21,921 nucleotides of DNA, taken from IMG/VR virus record IMGVR_UViG_3300004805_000040, positions 1 to 21,921 of that record, one strand, 5' to 3'. The notes under the pieces are model-generated. The model was not told the origin of the DNA, ran no database searches, and saw only the letters and a program-made list of their open reading frames with translations. The DNA comes from a virus. The translations under genes and the position numbers were made by a program. Shown one piece after another: positions 14,174-21,628 of the stretch (its first letter is position 1; each line of letters opens with the position of its first letter).

Positions 14174-17100
14174 ATGAGTAGGTATACACCCATACTCACC
14201 GAGTTAGGAAGTCAGTTAATTTTAGATAGTTTAGCAAACGGTACCAATATAACATTGAAGTATTTTGCTTGGGGGGATAGTAACGGATTTCAGACTCCTC
14301 CTAATCCTATACAGACTGCCTTAAATCATGAAGTGTATAGAAAAGAAATAGACTATGTTTTTCTGGATCCAAACATGATTAACTGGTTAGATGTTCTAAC
14401 TATAATTCCAAGTGACGTTGGGGGATTTACTGTAAGAGAAGTTGGGATATTTACTCAAGATGGTAGTCTGTTCGCAGTAGCGGAACACCCTGAATTTTAT
14501 AAGTCAATACCTATCGATGGAACCACCATAGAATTTAAAGAAAAATTTATAATTAAGATAGGAAACCTTACAGAGGTAAATATAACCCTGAATCCTATGT
14601 CGACTCTGGATGCTACCAGCATAGGCAACGGTTCTGTAAGTAATGAAGAGTTCCAGTGTCTTGACGGAGTAACTTCACCTATCCAACCCCAGTTAGACGG
14701 TAAAGTTAATAGAGTCGGAGATACCATGACTGGAAATTTAACCATTCCAGAAGGTACTTTAAGTGGACATGCTGTGAATAAGGGACAATTAGACGCAAAA
14801 GTTGATAGAGCTGGAGATACCATGACTGGAAATTTAACTATTCCAGATGGTACTTTAAGCGGGCATGCTGTGAATCTAGGTCAATTGGGGAGTATACTTG
14901 AGGCAAAACTACCCCCAACTTTCTTGTCAGGATTAACATTATCTAATAGTAATTCTTCAGGAGCGACTGAGATAATAGCTGTAGGTACTACTTCTAATAC
15001 AGCTTATAGATCCCTTGATAATGGAGCTACATGGGACCTCGGAGTTCCAATACCTACCGAAATAAGTAATTCAGCAGTAGATAGTATAACTCAGTTAATG
15101 AATGGGGACCTACTAGCTACTGGAAACGTCACACAGTTAATATATAGATCTACAGATAGGGGATACACTTGGACAAGTGGTACAAAAGTAGACCCTTCAG
15201 TAGTTATCTCATTAAGGGGAATTACTCAACTTACTAACGGGGATGTACTAGCCACAGGATTCACATCTAATAAAGTGTACAGATCCATCGATAATGGAGT
15301 TACATGGGACCCTGGAGTTTTAGTAAGAACTGGGGCGGGTCTTCAGAATATAACTCAACTAGCTAACGGATACATACTCGCTACAGGGGATACAACTAAA
15401 AAAGTTTATACTTCTAAGGATAATGGAGTAACATGGGGTGACGGGGTACTAGTACCGAGTGCTACATCATTATCCAACATAGTTCAATCAAAAGACGGTC
15501 CTATCCTAGTTTTAGCGAGGAATGATCGTAAAATATATAAATCTACGGATGTGGGAAATCTAGGAACTACCTGGGATCCTGGAACTTCAATACCCGTACC
15601 TGTTGGTACTAGCTTACACGGGTTATGCAAAACAATAACTGGAGACATACTAGTCTCTGGAAATGGAAATAAAATATTTAGATCCCTATACCCTAGTAAC
15701 GGAGCTGATTGGGATGCTGGAACTTTTATAGCGACTGGAGCTAGTGTTACAGGCTTAGTACAGGTAAGAACATCTGGAGATATATTAGCTACAGGATACC
15801 AATCTGACAGTATCCATAGATCAAGCGATCAAGGACTTAACTGGGATTCTGGCTCTTTAGTGGAATATGGATCAGGATTAGATAGCATGGTACAACTAGC
15901 CAGTAGTGAGCTACTTGTAACAGGTAATACTTCTAATAAAGTATATAAATCCATCGATAAAGGAGATACATGGGACTCGGGAGTTCTCATAACAGATGCC
16001 TCTAGTATCGGGGATATTACTCAGTTAGTAAATGGAAGTATTCTAGTAACTGATAGAGTAACAGATAAAGTATATAAATCCATCGATAAAGGAGATACAT
16101 GGGACTCAGGGGTTTTAATAGAAAATTTAATAGCCGTAACTCCAAACACGCAAGTTTCTGGATCGAATAGCTATAATTTTAGCATAAATGGAGATGTTAC
16201 ATCCCAAATACCAGACCACTCCACAGTTAAGATGCAAGGAGGTTCTGGAATAGAATATGTAGTGAGTGCTACTTATGATGGCATAAACGATATCACTAAC
16301 ATATTTAGAGATGATAGTCTCGAGATAGACCCTATTGATAGAGCCTTATATGCTGGAGGGACACTACTTAAAAAGTCTACAAGTAACTCTATTCGAGGAA
16401 TACTCCAAACATCTAACGGAAGTATACTAGTTACTGGAGAAGACTCAGGTAAAGTATACAAGTCGTTTGATAACGGGGCTACATGGGATATTGGAACTTT
16501 AATTGATTCTGGAGCAGGTATATGCGACATCATACAAACAGCTAATGGAAGTATAAGGGTACTCGGATATACTTCAAATAAAGTGTACACGTCTACAGAC
16601 AACGGGAATACATGGGACTCTGGAGTTTTAGTGGCTAGTGGGGCAGGGCTTATAGGGATAATTCAGACAGATTATGGAGATTTAGTAGTTACAGGAGCAT
16701 TATCTAAAAAAGTATATAGGTCTAGGAATAACGGACTCAACTGGAGTAGTGGAGTTTCTTCTTATGTAAATCCTCGCCCAATATCAGTTAATGTTTTAAC
16801 CAACGGAGATGTAGCTGTATGTGGTTACAGTTCTGATAGGATATACCTGTCTGAGGATAATGGATCCACTTGGGATAGTGGTTCTTTAGTATCCAATGGA
16901 ACAGGACTAATGTCAGTTATTCAGTTAGCCAATGGAGACCTCCTTGCAACTAATGAAATGTCAAATAGGGTATTTAAGTCTACAGACTATGGAGTTACTT
17001 GGGATACTGGGATTGTAGTAGCTTCTGGATTCTTTTTAGACGGAATAATACAACTAAGCAATGGAAGTATACTAGCAGTAGCCCATAATAATGATAAGGT

Positions 17101-18367
17101 CTATAAGTCCATAGATAATGGAGCTACATGGAATACTGGAACTGTCATATCCACAGGAGCTGGAATACGTAATTTAGTTCAGTCAACAATTGGGATATCT
17201 TCGGGACGTATATTTGCTACGGGAGAGCATACTAACAAAGTATACATGTCTACAGATAATGGAGTAACATGGAATGGCGGTGGAGGTAGTGGAAATCCTT
17301 GGCTTACTGGGATATTAGTATCTGCTGGGGCAGGTATTTTTGGAATAACTGAGGATACTAACGGAAACTTGTTAGTTACGGGAAGTACTTCCCACAAAGT
17401 ATACAAGTCCACCGACGATGGACTAACATGGAATGGAGGGAATGTATCTCCATGGCAAACAGGAATTCTGATAGGGGATAGTGCTACGGGCATAACCCAA
17501 ATAACAAATGGAGATATTCTAGTAGCTGGAAATTCTTCGAATAGGATATACAGGTCTACTAATGGTGGGGAGAGTTGGGACGCAGGGAGCTTCTCCTATG
17601 AGAATTTCAGCTTAGGTGATGTAATGCAACTATCCGTAGATTCTGGAGTAGGGATAGACATATCCGCAGGTAAAGCCAGATCTGATGATGACACGGCTAA
17701 TATCGAATTTACAAGTTTATCTTCATCTTTTAAAACATTAGATAGCCTTTTTATAGAAGGTACTGGGAATGGCGGATTGGATGAAGGGGTAAAAACAATA
17801 AACACTTGGTATCATGTATATGTTATCTCTAAACTAGACGGTACTAGTGATATATTATTTTCTCAAAACGCAGTATCTCCCATAATGCCTACAGACTTTG
17901 TATACCAAAGAAGGGTTGGAAGTATTCTTACAGACTTATACGGTGGAATAGTAAAATTTCAACAGAGGGGGGACAAGTTTTATTACTTAAACCCTAGAAC
18001 CGATTATTATTCAGGAACTCCTGGAACTCCTTCTGGATCTTGGACACTTTTACCCCTAGGAACTCCATACGGAGTTCGTTGTGAAGCCCTCATGAACATT
18101 TCTATTGTAGGAGGAGCTCCTGGGAATGGATTAGAAGCTCTTATATATGTAAAACCTACATTTATGAATACTCCGCAGCATTTTGTAGGAATATACCCAA
18201 GAGCAGACGGTGGAGGAGATTATGTAGGAAGTAGAGATAGTAGTGGTATTTCTATATTTACGGATACAGCATCTAGAATACATAGAAAAGAGACTACAGC
18301 TGGGCAAACTTGGGCTACTTTTGAATATGATACCTATGGTTGGATTGATACTAGGGGAAAAAATTAA
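14174..18367 (+). CDS. tail fibre protein with Asp-box beta-propeller repeats
   Basis: 1397 residues. Residues 1-145 match the tail-collar/fibre N-terminus that attaches a fibre to the baseplate (SRYTPILTELGSQLILDSL, GGFTVREVGIF). A pair of 32-residue repeats with GDTMTGNLTIP follows (about 180-240). From about 275 to 1140 there are 18 units of roughly 43 residues, each with an Asp-box such as YKSIDNGVTWDxG, as in sialidase and Vps10 propellers. An approximately 65-residue beta insert splits units 9 and 10. The last 250 residues form a receptor-binding-type tip. The start follows GGAGG. Receptor recognition is the likely role; catalytic sialidase residues are not evident. It is much larger than its neighbours and follows the gpI-like gene. 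Confidence 0.82.
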   Translation: MSRYTPILTELGSQLILDSLANGTNITLKYFAWGDSNGFQTPPNPIQTALNHEVYRKEIDYVFLDPNMINWLDVLTIIPSDVGGFTVREVGIFTQDGSLFAVAEHPEFYKSIPIDGTTIEFKEKFIIKIGNLTEVNITLNPMSTLDATSIGNGSVSNEEFQCLDGVTSPIQPQLDGKVNRVGDTMTGNLTIPEGTLSGHAVNKGQLDAKVDRAGDTMTGNLTIPDGTLSGHAVNLGQLGSILEAKLPPTFLSGLTLSNSNSSGATEIIAVGTTSNTAYRSLDNGATWDLGVPIPTEISNSAVDSITQLMNGDLLATGNVTQLIYRSTDRGYTWTSGTKVDPSVVISLRGITQLTNGDVLATGFTSNKVYRSIDNGVTWDPGVLVRTGAGLQNITQLANGYILATGDTTKKVYTSKDNGVTWGDGVLVPSATSLSNIVQSKDGPILVLARNDRKIYKSTDVGNLGTTWDPGTSIPVPVGTSLHGLCKTITGDILVSGNGNKIFRSLYPSNGADWDAGTFIATGASVTGLVQVRTSGDILATGYQSDSIHRSSDQGLNWDSGSLVEYGSGLDSMVQLASSELLVTGNTSNKVYKSIDKGDTWDSGVLITDASSIGDITQLVNGSILVTDRVTDKVYKSIDKGDTWDSGVLIENLIAVTPNTQVSGSNSYNFSINGDVTSQIPDHSTVKMQGGSGIEYVVSATYDGINDITNIFRDDSLEIDPIDRALYAGGTLLKKSTSNSIRGILQTSNGSILVTGEDSGKVYKSFDNGATWDIGTLIDSGAGICDIIQTANGSIRVLGYTSNKVYTSTDNGNTWDSGVLVASGAGLIGIIQTDYGDLVVTGALSKKVYRSRNNGLNWSSGVSSYVNPRPISVNVLTNGDVAVCGYSSDRIYLSEDNGSTWDSGSLVSNGTGLMSVIQLANGDLLATNEMSNRVFKSTDYGVTWDTGIVVASGFFLDGIIQLSNGSILAVAHNNDKVYKSIDNGATWNTGTVISTGAGIRNLVQSTIGISSGRIFATGEHTNKVYMSTDNGVTWNGGGGSGNPWLTGILVSAGAGIFGITEDTNGNLLVTGSTSHKVYKSTDDGLTWNGGNVSPWQTGILIGDSATGITQITNGDILVAGNSSNRIYRSTNGGESWDAGSFSYENFSLGDVMQLSVDSGVGIDISAGKARSDDDTANIEFTSLSSSFKTLDSLFIEGTGNGGLDEGVKTINTWYHVYVISKLDGTSDILFSQNAVSPIMPTDFVYQRRVGSILTDLYGGIVKFQQRGDKFYYLNPRTDYYSGTPGTPSGSWTLLPLGTPYGVRCEALMNISIVGGAPGNGLEALIYVKPTFMNTPQHFVGIYPRADGGGDYVGSRDSSGISIFTDTASRIHRKETTAGQTWATFEYDTYGWIDTRGKN
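14711..14890 (+). repeat. two 96-bp repeats near the start of the fibre gene
   Basis: Units begin at 14711 and 14807 and encode GDTMTGNLTIP-x-GTLSGHAVN twice. This is a common fibre-shaft or linker unit with a few base differences between copies. Confidence 0.9.
15936..16107 (+). repeat. 43-bp exact direct repeat in the fibre propeller (15936-15978 and 16065-16107)
   Basis: Asp-box units 8 and 9 share 43 identical bases exactly 129 bp (one unit) apart, including the sequence for KVYKSIDKGDTWDS. The other units are more diverged at the DNA level, which points to a recent duplication or gene conversion. Confidence 0.95.
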
Positions 18368-18385
18368 ATAGAGGAGAAAATATAT

Positions 18386-19024
18386 ATGAATGTTAATAGA
18401 TCATGTCGAATACTTGACAAAAGAACTGGAGCTAACTATTTCGGAATGATAGATACTGAATTTGAAGGTTTAGATTTCTACCATTTAGTAGAGATTTCAA
18501 ATAATGGTAAAAACTATGCCTTTAAGAACGGCATGATCGTAGAGAGTGTTTTAGACATGCCCGCAATAAGACAGCAAGGGATAGACTATCTAACAAAGAG
18601 GGTACTAGAACATAAGGCTGTAGAATTTATAATTCCTATAAATACAGCAGATAATAAAGTTATAAACATAGCTACTGATTTAAAGGATACTACCCTAGGT
18701 CAATGGCTTATTGTAAAGAATAAAATACCTAAAGACTTAAAAGATGTAGATGGGAATGTTATAGCTACTAATGTAAGATATGTACAAGTGTTAAATAAAG
18801 ATACACTTATGCAAGAGTTCGTACCATTAACAGAGGAAGAGATATTAAGACTTAATACATTCTTAACAAACTCGGTTGATGTGCTAACTTGTACTATAAT
18901 AAACTTAACTAATTCAATACTGACAGCTCCAGATGAATTAGTAGCTAGGGTCTATAATATGACTGATGCAGAGAAAGAAGCACACATACTATATCTTATA
19001 GAAGTCAATACACCTACTTTTTAG
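18386..19024 (+). CDS. unknown protein following the fibre gene; possible fibre-associated or assembly protein
   Basis: 212 residues, family not recognised. The N-terminal half is strand-rich (RILDKRTGANYFGMID) with an acidic loop. The C-terminal third is helical, with TEEEILRLNTFL and TDAEKEAHILYLIE segments. No signal peptide or membrane segment is visible. AGGAGA at 18372-18377 lies 8 nt before the ATG. The gene follows the fibre gene by 18 nt and is the last gene before a strong terminator. Many phages place a fibre assembly chaperone or fibre tip in this slot. That is positional inference only. The KRTGANYFGMID segment is vaguely like KESGTSYYRLNP in the protein at 19362, but this may be chance. 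Confidence 0.72.
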   Translation: MNVNRSCRILDKRTGANYFGMIDTEFEGLDFYHLVEISNNGKNYAFKNGMIVESVLDMPAIRQQGIDYLTKRVLEHKAVEFIIPINTADNKVINIATDLKDTTLGQWLIVKNKIPKDLKDVDGNVIATNVRYVQVLNKDTLMQEFVPLTEEEILRLNTFLTNSVDVLTCTIINLTNSILTAPDELVARVYNMTDAEKEAHILYLIEVNTPTF

Positions 19025-19048
19025 AACTTCCCTCCAACACCCTTCTTT

Positions 19049-19077
19049 GAGCTTCATGAAAATGAGGCTCTTTTTTT
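19049..19077 (+). terminator. intrinsic terminator of the late tail operon
   Basis: GAGCTTCAT pairs with ATGAGGCTC (9 bp with one T-G pair) around a GAAA tetraloop, followed by seven T bases. It is 25 nt after the last structural gene. Confidence 0.93.
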
Positions 19078-19089
19078 ATTGCAAGACTA

Positions 19090-19118
19090 TTGACTTTATA
19101 ATAGACATGTGTTATAGT
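19090..19118 (+). promoter_or_regulatory. sigma70-type promoter 1
   Basis: TTGACT, 17-nt spacer, TATAGT (5 of 6 each). Predicted start near 19125. The next terminator-like hairpin ends at about 19178, so this promoter may yield only a short RNA. Confidence 0.8.
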
Positions 19119-19124
19119 AATAAT

Positions 19125-19178
19125 GTGTTTCAAAAATTTGTCATTTGTATCCTCCCTTAAATAAGGAGGATTTTTTTT
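19125..19178 (+). ncRNA. predicted short RNA 1 (about 54 nt)
   Basis: The interval from the predicted start of promoter 1 to the T8 tract. It contains no gene. It ends in the hairpin at 19149-19171, whose two arms are ATCCTCC and GGAGGAT. The RNA is inferred from promoter and terminator positions only; read-through to the downstream operon is equally possible. Confidence 0.35.
19149..19178 (+). terminator. terminator-like hairpin with T8 tract
   Basis: ATCCTCC pairs perfectly with GGAGGAT across a 9-nt loop, and the T run at 19171-19178 follows. The 3' arm is a Shine-Dalgarno-like sequence and the 5' arm an anti-Shine-Dalgarno-like sequence. Confidence 0.8.
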
Positions 19179-19184
19179 ATCCTA

Positions 19185-19213
19185 TTGACATAGTAATTAA
19201 TATATGCTATAAT
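19185..19213 (+). promoter_or_regulatory. consensus sigma70 promoter 2
   Basis: TTGACA, 17-nt spacer, TATAAT: all 12 positions match consensus, the strongest promoter in the window. Predicted start near 19220. Confidence 0.92.
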
Positions 19214-19219
19214 GATACT

Positions 19220-19292
19220 ATAGGTATTGACGAGTACTTTGTCTCCTAGTCAACTCTACTTACATAACTCTCTCCTGACGAGGGGAGTTTTT
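19220..19292 (+). ncRNA. predicted short RNA 2 (about 73 nt)
   Basis: The interval from the predicted start of promoter 2 to the T5 tract. It has no plausible gene: the open frame at 19227 lacks a ribosome site and is only an upstream extension of the gene at 19362. It contains TCTCCT twice (19242-19247 and 19271-19276), the complement of AGGAGA found before four phage genes. Existence of the RNA is inferred. Confidence 0.35.
19266..19292 (+). terminator. terminator-like hairpin with T5 tract
   Basis: AACTC at 19266-19270 pairs with GAGTT at 19285-19289, extended either by G-U pairs or by CCT with AGG across an internal loop. TTTTT at 19288-19292 follows, partly overlapping the stem. It is weaker than the two upstream hairpins. 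Confidence 0.55.
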
Positions 19293-19301
19293 CTCTATAT
19301 A

Positions 19302-19330
19302 TTGACTTTAAGGTTTAAGTATGATAATAT
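19302..19330 (+). promoter_or_regulatory. sigma70-type promoter 3, driving the metabolism operon
   Basis: TTGACT, 17-nt spacer, TAATAT; GATAAT at 19323-19328 with a 15-nt spacer is an alternative -10. Predicted start near 19337, 25 nt before the ATG at 19362. Confidence 0.65.
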
Positions 19331-19361
19331 ATTGTTATGTCACAGTAAAAGGAGTATAACT

Positions 19362-19715
19362 ATGTTTTTCCCAGAGATAATTTTAGAAGAGGAAGACATT
19401 CAATATCTGTTACAAGAAGATGTATTTCAAGGTAGACTGTTAGATAAGGAGAGTGGAACTAGCTATTATAGATTAAATCCTAGAAAGTTTGATCGTCTTA
19501 TAGATATAGTCTATGACAGTAATCTTTTTGGGGATTCTGATAAGAACATGATAGAGTTCAACTTAAGAACAGTTGTTAAAATATTCACGAGTATTATCCA
19601 AAGAAAGGATAGTCTCATGATAACTAATGCCATCCTGAGTTACTATCTTATAAATAAGGAGAATGCCATGACTCTCATGACATATCTAAGGGGTGACTTA
19701 AAGGATGGGGAATAA
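19362..19715 (+). CDS. unknown 117-residue acidic protein, first gene of the metabolism operon
   Basis: 117 residues from the ATG at 19362, which has AAAAGGAG at 19347-19354. The frame is open back to 19227, but that stretch contains a terminator hairpin and promoter 3, so it is not coding. The protein is not recognised. It begins with an acidic helix (ILEEEDIQYLLQEDVF), followed by a short SGTSYYRLNPRK segment and helices with VVKIFTSII and TNAILSYYLI. No membrane segment or metal motif is seen. It overlaps the 5' nuclease gene by 11 nt, so it is probably co-translated with it. As the first gene behind a strong promoter cluster, it may be expressed early. Confidence 0.75.
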   Translation: MFFPEIILEEEDIQYLLQEDVFQGRLLDKESGTSYYRLNPRKFDRLIDIVYDSNLFGDSDKNMIEFNLRTVVKIFTSIIQRKDSLMITNAILSYYLINKENAMTLMTYLRGDLKDGE

Positions 19716-20622
19716 AGATTTATTGATACTTATAGACTACTCTTGGCTACTGAATCGTTGTCATTGGGGGTATTCAAAACATCCGTCTTGTCATATTAAC
19801 ATAGAAGGTGAGAAAGTTTACATAGGTTCCATACTGGGACTATCCTTATTTACTGAAAAAGTATCTAAGAAATATCCAGAAGCTAAGATAGTATTTATCA
19901 TGGACGGAAAGTGTACTAAGAAAACATTAAACGAAGACTACAAAGCTGGGAGGGTTAAGAAGGAAGATGTCCATGTTAATGATAAGGAGATAATTAACAT
20001 ACTAAGTAACGTACCTAAAGTATATTTTGCTATCAATGATAAACAGGAGGCTGATGATCTTATTGCAAGCATGGCATATAAATTTAAAGATACATTTAAG
20101 GAAGTTATCATACACTCAGGGGATTGTGATTTCTGGCAATTGAGTGATACTTTTACAGTATCGAAAGAGTATGAAAAAGGATTTAAGAAAATAAAACCTA
20201 TAGATGTTTTAAATAAGTTTGGAGTTGATACCCAATCCCTACTAGCCTTTAGGGTACTGGATGGCGACTCATCTGACAATTTACCTAAACCCGTATCTAG
20301 GGTAAAAACTGAGTTTAAAGTAGAGATATCGGATAAATGGAAAGACGATTTGACTATTGATAACTTTACTGAAATAATGTATTCTTATAGAGGGACTCCA
20401 AATGAGAAGATAGCAGATAAGTATCTAGAAGCCATCGATACAGTAGAGACAAACTTATTGATTATGGATTTGAAAAAATATTCTAATCCAGAACTTCAGC
20501 TAAGTTATAACATGACTCGGATTAAAAATCCAGATAGATCTTTGATATCCTACTATAAGCTCTCACAGTTAGAAGGCTACATGTACGATTTAAGTAGAAA
20601 AAAGGAGACTAGTATTGGTTAA
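19705..20622 (+). CDS. 5'-3' exonuclease/flap nuclease, T4 RNase H-like
   Basis: 305 residues, matching the length of T4 RNase H, which removes RNA primers and flaps during lagging-strand synthesis. The metal-binding acidic residues of the FEN family are in order: D11 in LLILIDYSW, D67 in FIMDGK, E115-A-D117-D118, D140 and D142 in HSGDCDFWQL, and D188 and D191 in GDSSDN. The basic arch region (K72-R83 with DYKAGR) is present. The C-terminal part (about 200-305) is helical and less conserved. The ATG at 19705 lies inside the preceding gene, and the 3' end overlaps the dNMP kinase by 8 nt. Confidence 0.9.
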   Translation: MGNKDLLILIDYSWLLNRCHWGYSKHPSCHINIEGEKVYIGSILGLSLFTEKVSKKYPEAKIVFIMDGKCTKKTLNEDYKAGRVKKEDVHVNDKEIINILSNVPKVYFAINDKQEADDLIASMAYKFKDTFKEVIIHSGDCDFWQLSDTFTVSKEYEKGFKKIKPIDVLNKFGVDTQSLLAFRVLDGDSSDNLPKPVSRVKTEFKVEISDKWKDDLTIDNFTEIMYSYRGTPNEKIADKYLEAIDTVETNLLIMDLKKYSNPELQLSYNMTRIKNPDRSLISYYKLSQLEGYMYDLSRKKETSIG

Positions 20623-21172
20623 TATAGGTTTATACTCCCCTTCAATGCAATCTGGGAAAACTACTACGGCAGACTATCTTATGGCTTTTTACGGATATAA
20701 GAGAATAGTATTAGCTAAGACTCTTAAAAAAATGACAGAGGCTTTCATAAGAGGGCTAGGATATAGCGAAGATATGATTCAGAGAATGGTTTACGGAGAT
20801 TTAAAAGAAACAGTTATACTCGAGATAGGAAAGACTCCTAGGTATCTACAACAAACGATCGGAACTCAGTGGGGGCGGGCTTATATAGGGGATTCAGTGT
20901 GGTTGGATATAGGTACTAACAATCTGGATAAAAATATAAATCATATTTGTGAGGATGTTAGATTCCTAAACGAAGCAGATACTTTTAGAGAAAAAGGATT
21001 TAAGCTTATAAAGATAGTAAGACCTAGTGCTGTAATCACAGAAGAACATGAGTCAGAAGGCAAACTAAATGATTACCCATGGGACTACACTATCATAAAT
21101 GATGGAACGATTGAAGATTTTTATGGTAAGATAGATAGAATAATGAAGGAGATTACAAATGAAAATCAATAA
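20615..21172 (+). CDS. deoxynucleoside monophosphate kinase
   Basis: 185 residues from a TTG start that is well supported: AGGAGA at 20603-20608 lies 6 nt upstream. dNMP kinases phosphorylate dNMPs to dNDPs using ATP, feeding phage DNA synthesis. The N-terminal P-loop is a variant (SPSMQSGKTT, G14-K15-T16). Other family features are TPRYLQQTIGTQWGR (74-88) and EDVRFLNEAD (113-122), followed by KIVRP (133-137) for the base of the lid. T4 gp1 is about 240 residues, so this is a shorter form. It overlaps the 5' nuclease by 8 nt and the next gene by 14 nt, so the operon is tightly coupled. Confidence 0.85.
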   Translation: MVNIGLYSPSMQSGKTTTADYLMAFYGYKRIVLAKTLKKMTEAFIRGLGYSEDMIQRMVYGDLKETVILEIGKTPRYLQQTIGTQWGRAYIGDSVWLDIGTNNLDKNINHICEDVRFLNEADTFREKGFKLIKIVRPSAVITEEHESEGKLNDYPWDYTIINDGTIEDFYGKIDRIMKEITNENQ

Positions 21173-21428
21173 CAACAACTTAGGTGAAAGAAGTTTAGCT
21201 CAAAGTAATGAAGTACTTTTAGAGCATTATACTAAAATAAGAGATTTGGATCCTATTAGGTTGGTAGAGTATGGGTACAAGACTTATATATTTTATAAAC
21301 GTGGAATAACTACTTACGGATATATGCACCTAGAAGGCAATCGAATTCAAGAGAGTTTTAAAATAGGGAAGAAGGATGTGCACACTAAAGGTATGACATC
21401 TAGTAGTCCTAGAAATGTAACTGAATGA
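21159..21428 (+). CDS. unknown 89-residue protein
   Basis: 89 residues, not recognised. It starts at an ATG inside the dNMP kinase gene with AGGAGA at 21147-21152 (6-nt spacing). The sequence has a helix (SNEVLLEHYTKIRDL) followed by strands (KTYIFYKRGITTYGYMHL) and a basic, Ser-rich tail. No known motif, signal or membrane segment is visible. Its place in an operon of DNA and nucleotide enzymes suggests a role there, but nothing in the sequence shows it. The 52 nt after it hold no gene, only the ribosome site of the next small gene. Confidence 0.65.
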   Translation: MKINNNNLGERSLAQSNEVLLEHYTKIRDLDPIRLVEYGYKTYIFYKRGITTYGYMHLEGNRIQESFKIGKKDVHTKGMTSSSPRNVTE

Positions 21429-21480
21429 TATGAAGATGTCTTGAGGAGATTGACTGAACTTAAGTTACAGGAGTTTAGGA

Positions 21481-21621
21481 ATGGATAGGGATGGAATAGA
21501 GCTTAATTATCTAAGAAAGAAATTAAGCATGCTCGAAGAAGAACTTAGACTTAAAGAAAAAGATTCAAAGAGAGTATTCAACAAGATACAAGAGTTGATA
21601 ATGGAGATAGTAGGGAGGTAG
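21481..21621 (+). CDS. small coiled-coil protein, 46 residues
   Basis: A 46-residue protein from ATG at 21481 to TAG at 21619-21621. Upstream, GGAG at 21470-21473 gives a 7-nt spacing. Almost the whole protein is one charged helix with leucines and isoleucines in heptad-like spacing (LRKKLSMLEEELRLKEKD, then KIQELIMEIV), so a coiled coil is likely. Its function is unknown. The next gene's ribosome site (AGGGAGG) is inside its last codons, a sign of coupling. Confidence 0.6.
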   Translation: MDRDGIELNYLRKKLSMLEEELRLKEKDSKRVFNKIQELIMEIVGR

Positions 21622-21628
21622 TCAATCT

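Noticed and set aside
14497-14823. Minus-strand open frame of 108 codons inside the fibre gene (and similar ones at 16273, 17179 and 17596)
   Set aside because: All overlap the strongly supported fibre frame, mirror its repeats and lack start signals.
19125-19292. tRNA gene or known riboswitch in the promoter region
   Set aside because: No cloverleaf with acceptor stem and T-loop, and no riboswitch core that I recognise.
19227-19361. Extended start adding 45 residues to the gene at 19362
   Set aside because: The stretch contains a terminator-like hairpin and promoter 3 and has no ribosome site; AAAAGGAG directly precedes 19362.
20340-20375. TTGACT-like sequence in the 5' nuclease gene as an internal promoter
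   Set aside because: No -10 element at the correct spacing, and it lies inside well-conserved coding sequence.
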